Assembly: GCF_041751335.1 (NCBI RefSeq)
Contig: NZ_JBGSXS010000039.1
Span: forward strand, 1 to 5,373
Origin: Aquiflexum sp041751335
GTDB taxonomy: Bacteria; Bacteroidota; Bacteroidia; Cytophagales; Cyclobacteriaceae
Length of the DNA stretch: 5,373 bases
Direction of reading: 5' to 3'
Shown in pieces: positions 1 to 4,752 of this stretch. The translations under genes and the position numbers were made by a program. The notes below the pieces were generated by a model. That model saw only the letters and a list, made by a program, of their open reading frames with translations. It was not told the DNA's origin and ran no database searches. Every line of letters begins with the position of its first letter. Within the stretch, counting starts at the first letter, position 1.

Positions 1-182
1 AGCCTCTTAAATCCACCCTCAGTATATCTGTCTTGAAACTTGTAAAAATACTCCTGCCTCATCTGATCGATGACGATACCTACGACTAGTTTTGGTTTTT
101 TGGGTGCATCGGCTTTAATACTTTGCGAAAAGGCACTGGAAACCATCGCGGTTGCCAACAAAATCATGATCAATCTTTTCAT
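1..182 (-). CDS. PafA-like alkaline phosphatase, N-terminal fragment (cut by window edge)
   Basis: The ATG is at 182-180 and the frame stays open to base 1, giving 60 complete codons. Residues 1-20 (MKRLIMILLATAMVSSAFSQ) are a clear signal peptide: two early basic residues, a hydrophobic core and a small-residue cleavage region, so the product is exported. After a Lys/Pro-rich linker comes KLVVGIVIDQMRQEYFYKF, then a GGFKR motif. This pattern is the start of the mature domain in PafA-type alkaline phosphatases of Bacteroidota (type I phosphodiesterase/nucleotide pyrophosphatase superfamily), zinc enzymes that release phosphate from phosphomonoesters. Asp39 in VIDQMR corresponds to the first metal-ligand Asp of the family. 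The catalytic Thr and the other ligands lie outside the window. A TATATTTG box 28 bp upstream fits this start. The family call rests on a short but characteristic N-terminus. Confidence 0.82.
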   Translation of the reverse strand, partial: MKRLIMILLATAMVSSAFSQSIKADAPKKPKLVVGIVIDQMRQEYFYKFQDRYTEGGFKR

Positions 183-197
183 TATGTCTCTGGACTG

Positions 198-231
198 TTT
201 GGAATGTGGCAAATATAAGGATTCATATTTG
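198..231 (+). promoter_or_regulatory. Candidate promoter toward the M24 peptidase gene (distal)
   Basis: TTTG at 198-201, a 22-bp spacer and CATATTTG at 224-231 resemble the Bacteroidota -33/-7 arrangement, with one mismatch in the -7 box (C for the first T). It points toward the peptidase gene and would give a leader of roughly 115 nt. It is the mirror partner of the minus-strand box at 210-217. It competes with a nearer candidate at 303-331. Confidence 0.3.
210..217 (-). promoter_or_regulatory. Candidate -7 box (TATATTTG) for the PafA-like gene
   Basis: On the minus strand the sequence reads TATATTTG, a perfect match to the Bacteroidota -7 consensus TAnnTTTG. Transcription would begin near 203-205 and leave a leader of about 21-23 nt before the ATG at 182. 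No clear TTG -33 element is visible 17-23 bp upstream. The box forms the left half of a perfect 8-bp inverted repeat (209-216 and 225-232). Confidence 0.5.
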
Positions 232-234
232 CAT

Positions 235-258
235 CCATTTTAACATATTGTTAAATGG
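235..258. repeat. Hairpin / inverted repeat in the divergent intergenic region
   Basis: Bases 235-245 (CCATTTTAACA) pair with 249-258 (TGTTAAATGG) as 10 base pairs with one bulged T, leaving a TAT loop. The core 239-255 (TTTAACATATTGTTAAA) is a perfect 7-bp dyad. It lies between the two genes, upstream of both candidate promoters' start points, so an operator role is more likely than termination. There is no T-tract on either side. Confidence 0.45.
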
Positions 259-302
259 CCATTCCAATAGAGGGATACTGATCAAAAATTGATGATTGGC
301 AA

Positions 303-331
303 TTGAGTTTTGAAAACTGATTGTATATTTC
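303..331 (+). promoter_or_regulatory. Candidate promoter toward the M24 peptidase gene (proximal)
   Basis: TTG at 303-305, an 18-bp spacer and TATATTTC at 324-331 match the TTG/TAnnTTTG arrangement except for the last base of the -7 box. Transcription would start near 338, about 14 nt before the ATG at 352. If real, it rules out the TTG codon at 310 as the translation start. Confidence 0.35.
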
Positions 332-351
332 AATTTCAAACAAAAACAGCT

Positions 352-1764
352 ATGAAATCAGGTTTTCAGAAATATTTCCTTTTTACTTTCATCATCCTTT
401 TGGGCATATCCGTCGATATTCAAGCCCAATCCTATTTTGAAGATGGACTGAATGCAACTTTCCATCATGGAAGGAGACAGGCTTTCCGGGAGCTTTTACC
501 GGAAAATGGGGTTGCCGTGATATTCAATAATCCTGTCAAAAACAGGTCTAATGATACCGAATTCACCTACCGTCCCAATTCTGATTTTTATTACCTGACA
601 GGGTTTAGGGAACCCAATGCAGCATTGATCATTTTCAAAAACCCACAGACGATTGAAGGGAAAAAGGTAAGTGAGATCATTTACGTACAGCCCCGAGACC
701 CAAAAAAGGAGCAATGGGATGGCGTAAGATTGGGTGTGGAAGGTGTCAAAGAAAAATTGGGTTTTGAAAATGCCTATGTCAATTCGGAATTTATGAAATC
801 CCCAAATATTGATTGGGGTAGCTTGGGGCCTTTGCTGTCATTTGATATGGGGACGATTGAGGGAGGAAGCCACAATGCGGCTCTGAATGAAATGATTGTG
901 AAGTTGAAGGGAATGAGTCTGTCCAAAGAAGTGCCATCCAATACAGCTTTGAATCAGATTATGGGTAAACTGAGAGTGGTGAAGACGCCGGAGGAAATGG
1001 TAGTCTTGGAAAAGGCAGTTATGATTTCGGGCAAAGGGCATATAGAATCATTTAAGTCCATTCAGCCCGGAGTGTCGGAAAGGGCAATTCAGGGTGTACA
1101 TGAGTTTGTACACAAAGCCATGGGTGCCGAAGATGTGGGCTACGGGTCTATCGTTGGTTCTGGCAATAATTCAACCATACTGCATTATGTGGAAAATAAC
1201 GTCGAAAATCTGCAAGAAGGATTGGTTTTGATGGATATAGGAGCGGAATACAAAGGATATTCTGGTGACATTACGCGGACAGTCCCTGTGAAAGGAGTAT
1301 TTTCCCCTGAAGAAAAAGCTATCTATGAAATCGTATTGAAAGCATTGGAAGCGGGAATAGAAGCGTGCTATCCCGGTTCTGATTATCAGAAAGTAGGGGA
1401 GGCAGCAAGAAAAGTGATAGATGAAGGATTGATTGCATTAGGACTGGTAAAGCCCGGAGAAAAACATCCATATTTTCCACATGGTATTGGACATCATTTG
1501 GGATTGGATGTACATGATAGGGGTGGATACGGCAAACTTGAACCTGGAATGGTCCTGACCGTGGAACCAGGAATCTATATTCCCGAAGGCAGCAATACCG
1601 ATCCCAAATGGTGGAAAATCGGAGTGAGAATAGAGGATAATATCCTGATTACCCAAGACGGTCACAAAAACCTGAGTGCCTTTGTTCCCAAGACTGTAGA
1701 GGACATCGAAAGTATCATGAAGGAAGAGGGGATTCTTCAGAAATTGGGATTGTCTTTGGAGTAG
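352..1764 (+). CDS. Secreted M24B metallopeptidase, Xaa-Pro aminopeptidase family
   Basis: The predicted enzyme (470 aa) removes an N-terminal residue that precedes proline, using two metal ions. Residues 1-26, from MKSGFQKYFLFTFIILLG to a QAQ end, are a signal peptide, so it acts in the periplasm or outside. I chose the ATG at 352 because this signal peptide starts there. The frame also allows a TTG at 310, but that adds 14 residues ahead of the export signal. Residues about 30-165 form the aminopeptidase P N-terminal domain, with a FTYRPNSDFYYLTGF stretch. The pita-bread catalytic domain follows from about 205. By spacing against E. coli PepP, the metal ligands are Asp295 (LMDIGAEY), Asp306 (YSGDITRT), His381 (GIGHHLGLDVHD), Glu405 (TVEPGIYIPEG) and Glu428 (VRIEDN). 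His278 (ILHYVEN) and His388 match the accessory histidines. All are present, so it should be active. It is transcribed alone, divergent from the phosphatase. Substrate specificity (Xaa-Pro or dipeptide) is not decided by sequence. Confidence 0.93.
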   Translation: MKSGFQKYFLFTFIILLGISVDIQAQSYFEDGLNATFHHGRRQAFRELLPENGVAVIFNNPVKNRSNDTEFTYRPNSDFYYLTGFREPNAALIIFKNPQTIEGKKVSEIIYVQPRDPKKEQWDGVRLGVEGVKEKLGFENAYVNSEFMKSPNIDWGSLGPLLSFDMGTIEGGSHNAALNEMIVKLKGMSLSKEVPSNTALNQIMGKLRVVKTPEEMVVLEKAVMISGKGHIESFKSIQPGVSERAIQGVHEFVHKAMGAEDVGYGSIVGSGNNSTILHYVENNVENLQEGLVLMDIGAEYKGYSGDITRTVPVKGVFSPEEKAIYEIVLKALEAGIEACYPGSDYQKVGEAARKVIDEGLIALGLVKPGEKHPYFPHGIGHHLGLDVHDRGGYGKLEPGMVLTVEPGIYIPEGSNTDPKWWKIGVRIEDNILITQDGHKNLSAFVPKTVEDIESIMKEEGILQKLGLSLE

Positions 1765-1926
1765 TATCCGTTACTTTTTTTCAGATGGTATGCAATTCTA
1801 TCAGTAAAAGTATTTATAAGATTGTATGATTGTTTTCTAACCAATATCAATCAGTATCTATGAATATCTAAATTCATAAGAGTTTAAGTTAATTACTTAG
1901 CAGCAGAATTTTGGATAAGTATTTTC
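1765..1926. other. Convergent intergenic gap, AT-rich, no clear terminator
   Basis: This 162-bp gap lies between the 3' ends of the peptidase gene and dinB. It contains two short AT-rich dyads: TATGAAT/ATTCATA (1859-1865 and 1872-1878, 6-nt loop) and TAAGT/ACTTA (1885-1889 and 1895-1899). Neither is GC-rich nor followed by a T-run, so I do not call them intrinsic terminators. Bases 1841-1851 (CCAATATCAAT) are identical to part of the dispersed repeat at 3511-3521. Confidence 0.5.
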
Positions 1927-3117
1927 TCATAGCGCCACTCCATTAAATGGATTGAACCTCCTTCTACCTACGGCCATGCCGATGGCGCGGCAAACGGTTT
2001 TGTCGCCATACCTGGTATTGAGGCGGTCGAGTGCCTGGTAAAGCTTGATTTGCTCTTGGGTATCTTCAAAGAGGTTGATCTGGTAATTGCCATTGACAAG
2101 GTGACTGAAGCGTACCCCGATCAGACGGATCAGCATGCGGCGGTTGTAGAGCTTTCGGAACAATTCTTTCACAATCGGTATCAGTGTATGGTCCGCCGAA
2201 GTATAGGATATCCGCTGCTGTACGGTATGTGTATCAAAATCCGAATACCGGATCTTCACACTCACGCAGGCGGTCAGTTGCTGTTTTTGGCGCAGCTTCG
2301 TTGTAATCTGCTCGGTCATGGCGATGAGGTGGGCTTCGAGCATCTTGACATCTATCGTATCCTGTTCGAAGGTGTTTTCCGAGGAAATAGACTTGGCTTC
2401 GGAATAGGGTGTCACGAGTGATCGGTCTATGCCGTTTGCTTTTTCCCAGATGATCAATCCGTTTTTACCGAAGGTGGCTTCCAACAGTTCGGCGGGCATC
2501 ACCTGTAGGGTGCGTACGGTTTTCACTCCCATATTGTACAGGGTATGCGAAGTCTTTTCCCCGATCATGGGAATCTTGCGGACGGATAGGGGAGCGAGAA
2601 AAGGCTTCTCCATCCCATAAGGGATTTCCTTTTCATTGTCGGGCTTGGCTTCACCGGTAGCGACTTTGGAGACGGTTTTGTTTTCGGACAATCCCAGTGA
2701 AATCGGCAGTCCGCTTTCCTTTATGATCCTTTGACGGAGTTCTTGCGCCATCTTAAAGCAACCAAAAAACCGGTCCATTCCCGTGTAGTCGATGTAGAAT
2801 TCGTCGATGGAGGATTTTTCGAAGAGTGGCACATCTTCCCGGATGATCTCGGTGATCTCATGGGATTTTTGGCTGTACTTTTCAAAATCCCCCCGGATGA
2901 TCAATGCCTCAGGACACAGCTGTCGTGCCGTACGCATGGGCATGGCAGAATGCACACCAAACTTCCTAGCCTCGTAGCTACAGGAAGCCACGACTCCCCG
3001 ATCTCCCGATCCACCGATGAGTATAGGCTTTCCGTTCAGCCTGCTGTCAAACAGCCGCTCCACCGACACAAAAAATGAATCCAGGTCCATATGGACAATG
3101 CTCCTCTTCCTTTCCAT
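1927..3117 (-). CDS. dinB: DNA polymerase IV (Y-family translesion polymerase)
   Basis: The protein (396 aa) is an error-prone polymerase that copies past damaged template bases in the cytoplasm. It is full length for the family. The start MERKRSIVHMDLDSFFVSVE carries the first metal ligand Asp11 and the steric-gate aromatic Phe16, which limits ribonucleotide use. KSSIDEFYID supplies Asp105 and Glu106, completing the active site. LPISLGLSENKTVSKVATG (137-155) is the conserved palm segment, and residues about 176-235 hold the helix-hairpin-helix thumb with KIPMIGEKT. The little-finger domain covers about 242-342. QINLF at 346-350 fits the beta-clamp binding consensus (QxxLF type) and sits internally, not at the extreme C-terminus. 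The conserved tail is RYGDKTVCRAIGM (369-381). It is monocistronic here, with its own promoter and dyad array just upstream. Four hand-counted 60-base lines give about 53% G+C, against about 44% in three lines of the neighbouring peptidase gene, which may reflect different history or constraint. Confidence 0.96.
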   Translation of the reverse strand: MERKRSIVHMDLDSFFVSVERLFDSRLNGKPILIGGSGDRGVVASCSYEARKFGVHSAMPMRTARQLCPEALIIRGDFEKYSQKSHEITEIIREDVPLFEKSSIDEFYIDYTGMDRFFGCFKMAQELRQRIIKESGLPISLGLSENKTVSKVATGEAKPDNEKEIPYGMEKPFLAPLSVRKIPMIGEKTSHTLYNMGVKTVRTLQVMPAELLEATFGKNGLIIWEKANGIDRSLVTPYSEAKSISSENTFEQDTIDVKMLEAHLIAMTEQITTKLRQKQQLTACVSVKIRYSDFDTHTVQQRISYTSADHTLIPIVKELFRKLYNRRMLIRLIGVRFSHLVNGNYQINLFEDTQEQIKLYQALDRLNTRYGDKTVCRAIGMAVGRRRFNPFNGVAL

Positions 3118-3134
3118 GACAATATGTTAATATA

Positions 3135-3166
3135 ATAAACAAATTTATGTTTATAATTTAAACATA
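3135..3166 (-). promoter_or_regulatory. Candidate dinB promoter overlaid by alternating TAAACA/TGTTTA half-sites
   Basis: On the minus strand, TAAATTTG at 3147-3140 is a perfect TAnnTTTG -7 box, placing the transcript start about 17 nt before the dinB ATG. Three half-sites alternate around it on the plus strand: TAAACA at 3136-3141, TGTTTA at 3148-3153 and TAAACA at 3159-3164. The right pair forms a 21-bp dyad (3146-3166) broken only near its centre. The left pair forms ATAAACA/TGTTTAT arms with a 6-nt spacer. Overlap with the -7 box is what a repressor operator would show. No clear -33 TTG is visible at the right distance. The regulator is unknown. Confidence 0.45.
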
Positions 3167-3335
3167 TTTTGAATAACAAAGAGGAAGAAGTAATTCGTTT
3201 TTTCAGGATTTGAAACTTCTCAGACAGTGGGTGACAGGTTCCCTTGCTTTCTCATGATTTCGATATTGGGACACCGACAAATCAAAGCTTTGAAAATATA
3301 CTTGGTAATTATAGCATTCTGAAGGTTATTTAATT
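3167..3335. other. Gene-free stretch upstream of dinB
   Basis: This is the left part of a 439-bp region between dinB and the RES toxin gene. I see no open frame with family features, no tRNA-like fold and no convincing promoter here. The rest of the region is taken up by the inverted repeat at 3336-3445 and the dispersed repeat at 3472-3518. Confidence 0.4.
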
Positions 3336-3445
3336 GAACCACAAAAGAGACAAAAGATTACAAAAGAAAATGATCAACGTTATGTTCAGTAGTGGTTTGC
3401 AAACTATTTCAGTTCTTTTGTTTCCTGTTGTTTCTTTTGTGGTTC
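3336..3445. repeat. Imperfect inverted repeat with 33-bp arms
   Basis: The left arm 3336-3368 begins GAACCACAAAAGAGACAA. The right arm 3413-3445 ends TTTCTTTTGTGGTTC. Aligned without gaps, the arms are complementary at 28 of 33 positions, including an outer run of 13, with a 44-bp loop. From general knowledge, ACCACAAAAGA-like arms resemble a dispersed repeat common between genes in Bacteroidota. It could fold as a long RNA hairpin. It contains no transposase frame, and any open frame across it is a by-product of the repeat. Confidence 0.7.
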
Positions 3446-3471
3446 CAAAACAATACGCCTTACCCCTGTCA

Positions 3472-3518
3472 GCAGGTACGGCGCTCAAGTATCCTAATAT
3501 CGAATATCCACCAATATC
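3472..3518 (+). repeat. Dispersed ATATC-rich repeat, copy A (left of toxin-antitoxin operon)
   Basis: It shares a 16-bp exact block, AATATCCACCAATATC (3503-3518), with copy B at 4697-4712 in the same orientation. Similarity extends left through TAATATC and a GCxGGxACGGxG block. About 38 of 47 bases match, with small gaps (G in place of CAACA, one extra G). Confidence 0.6.
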
Positions 3519-3556
3519 AATTGATCACGTTTAAAATTCGAAATAGTCATAGCGTC

Positions 3557-4015
3557 TTACCTGAATATCCTTTTAACAAAAGGGAACTTCTCGACCTTTA
3601 GGATTTCAATGCTTCCAAATTCCCTGTGATTGGGATTGATCAGGATATTGTAATCTCCTTTGGTTACGGCAGAGGGGACCATTATGGCACAATACCTGTT
3701 CTGAAACACAAACTCGTCGCCTATCCTTTGTGTGGTTGTAGGGTGGGGGAAAGCGTTCCAATCAGAAGGCAGTTCGTCTTCATGAATAAGACCTATTTCA
3801 ATATGATCAGGAATAGATATGCTTACCATCATATAGTCATCAGGCAAGGTGGCCAGGCTGAAATGAACCGCAACTTCAGCCATGGCCAATGATCTGTTTT
3901 GGGCAGTATAGATCAGTTCCAATCCTACAGAATTCCATCTGGCACCCTTGATGGCGGCACCTTTTCCGGAAAGTGAATGGGCATATGGGGCTCTTGAAAG
4001 TCTGAATACCTCCAT
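3557..4015 (-). CDS. RES-domain toxin of a Xre-RES toxin-antitoxin pair
   Basis: The protein (152 aa) is a small single-domain RES family member, the usual length for these toxins. Studied members of the family degrade or consume NAD+ in the cytoplasm and so arrest growth; activity here is inferred. The conserved features are visible in order: FRLSR at 4-8, GARWN with Arg26, LIYTAQNRSLAMAEVAVH with Tyr36 and the family Glu47, and MVPSAV with the family Ser115, followed by NILINPNH (123-130). Arg, Glu and Ser give the family its name, and all are present, so the toxin appears intact. The ATG (4015-4013) directly follows the TAA of the antitoxin gene as TAAATG, with no separate ribosome-binding site, which suggests translational coupling. 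A downstream ATGxxA-type restart is not needed because FRLSR at the start is conserved. No signal peptide or membrane segment is seen. Confidence 0.92.
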   Translation of the reverse strand: MEVFRLSRAPYAHSLSGKGAAIKGARWNSVGLELIYTAQNRSLAMAEVAVHFSLATLPDDYMMVSISIPDHIEIGLIHEDELPSDWNAFPHPTTTQRIGDEFVFQNRYCAIMVPSAVTKGDYNILINPNHREFGSIEILKVEKFPFVKRIFR

Positions 4016-4522
4016 TTATACAAGAATCCCGTGATTGATTCTGACCAGTTCGCTCATGACCAACTCCTTGCCGTAAGAATCTTTCAAAAGGTCTATGGGC
4101 TTCAGGTTGCCAAGGGCATAGCTTGGCGTGTTGAGCCAGAGTTTTAATTTTTCAATGTTTCCAAAAACATCAAGCCCCATTTTCGTCACTTCTGCCATTT
4201 CGATTATTTTTTCTGAATGTATGGGCTTGAAATGATGGGATTCAGAAGCTTTGTAACGTTGCAGGGATTTAGTGGAAATGTCCAGAAAATTTGCCCAGTC
4301 ACTTTCTGAAAACGGTGTATAGTCTTGGACTAAATCAAAAAATGAATAGGGGATTCCTGTCCTTATTGCCGCAATGATCAGCATCTTGTCTGAAAGGAAG
4401 TCAGCATAGGTAATCTCTTTTTCCTCATCAAATGAAAAGCCCTTCAACCTCGATTTTTTCAATAAGGAGGAAACTTCTTTATCCAGTTTAGATTCTAATT
4501 TGGAGATTACTACACTTGCCAT
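4016..4522 (-). CDS. Xre/DUF2384-type antitoxin paired with RES toxin
   Basis: The protein (168 aa) is the predicted partner that blocks the RES toxin and represses its own operon. Residues about 47-95 form an Xre-like helix-turn-helix region, with SDWANFLDISTKSLQRYK (75-91) as the DNA-binding part. Residues about 118-168 match the C-terminal DUF2384 (MbcA/ParS/Xre) toxin-binding domain: LKLWLNTPSYALGNLKPIDLL, then the closing GKELVMSELVRINHGILV. In characterised pairs this tail reaches into the toxin's active site. The N-terminal 45 residues are charged and rich in Lys, Glu and Ser, with no domain I recognise. The gene is first in the operon and ends exactly where the toxin begins. The ATG at 4522 is preceded by an AT-rich leader without a Shine-Dalgarno sequence, as is normal in Bacteroidota. 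Hand counts of two lines give about 36% G+C, lower than the toxin gene (about 50% in two lines). Confidence 0.9.
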   Translation of the reverse strand: MASVVISKLESKLDKEVSSLLKKSRLKGFSFDEEKEITYADFLSDKMLIIAAIRTGIPYSFFDLVQDYTPFSESDWANFLDISTKSLQRYKASESHHFKPIHSEKIIEMAEVTKMGLDVFGNIEKLKLWLNTPSYALGNLKPIDLLKDSYGKELVMSELVRINHGILV

Positions 4523-4532
4523 GAATTCTTTA

Positions 4533-4556
4533 TTTAGACTTTTGTCTGTAAATATA
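4533..4556 (-). promoter_or_regulatory. Candidate toxin-antitoxin promoter and operator
   Basis: On the minus strand, TATATTTA at 4556-4549 matches TAnnTTTG at all but the last base and would start transcription close to the antitoxin ATG. Just downstream, AGAC (4536-4539) and GTCT (4544-4547) flank TTTT. TTT (4533-4535) and AAA (4550-4552) extend the dyad past a two-base bulge. A dyad between promoter and start codon is the expected place for autorepression by the Xre antitoxin. A wider pair, GGTGAT (4574-4579) and ATCACC (4598-4603), lies upstream. Binding is inferred. Confidence 0.35.
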
Positions 4557-4658
4557 ATACAAATGTCCTATAGGGTGATTCCTTTTCGTTTTTATTTATC
4601 ACCATACTTTCAATAACTTATAGATTAAATGATTGAATTGGAAATCAATATGCTCCAC

Positions 4659-4674
4659 CACCGCTGGCACGGTG
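4659..4674. repeat. Short GC-rich hairpin inside repeat copy B
   Basis: CACCG (4659-4663) and CGGTG (4670-4674) are perfectly complementary with a 6-nt loop. The hairpin lies 79 bp downstream of the phosphoesterase stop codon when read on the minus strand, but no T-run follows, so termination is doubtful. It overlaps the left part of the dispersed repeat. Confidence 0.4.
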
Positions 4675-4712
4675 AACTATATCTTAATATCCAACAAATA
4701 TCCACCAATATC
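4663..4712 (+). repeat. Dispersed ATATC-rich repeat, copy B (right of toxin-antitoxin operon)
   Basis: This is the second copy of the repeat at 3472-3518, in the same orientation and about 1.19 kb away. AATATCCACCAATATC at 4697-4712 is identical to 3503-3518. The left part is diverged but alignable (GCTGGCACGGTG against GCAGGTACGGCG). The two copies bracket the Xre-RES operon. Confidence 0.6.
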
Positions 4713-4752
4713 TAATTTATGAATATGTCATCATTACAGAATTACAGATCTA

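Noticed and set aside
310..351. TTG start adding 14 residues to the M24 peptidase
   Set aside because: The extra residues precede a complete signal peptide that starts with MKSGF at the ATG at 352, and a proximal promoter candidate would start transcription after 310.
1859..1899. AT-rich dyads as a bidirectional terminator between the peptidase gene and dinB
   Set aside because: The stems are only 5-7 bp, lack G+C and are not followed by a T-run, so they cannot be supported as intrinsic terminators.
2050..2421. Plus-strand open frame of 123 codons inside dinB
   Set aside because: It is antisense to a full-length, motif-complete DNA polymerase IV and shows no family features. The same holds for the plus-strand frames at 2429-2620 and 2731-3078.
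3334..3601. Two overlapping plus-strand open frames of 66 and 69 codons
   Set aside because: They run through the inverted repeat and the dispersed repeat, have no recognisable domain, and overlap the 3' end of the RES gene on the other strand.
3626..3892. Plus-strand open frame of 88 codons inside the RES toxin gene
   Set aside because: It is the antisense shadow of an intact RES domain.
3472..4712. CRISPR array or integron attachment sites formed by the ATATC repeats
   Set aside because: There are only two clear copies, over 1 kb apart, diverged in their left halves, with no regular spacers and no integrase or cas gene in the window.
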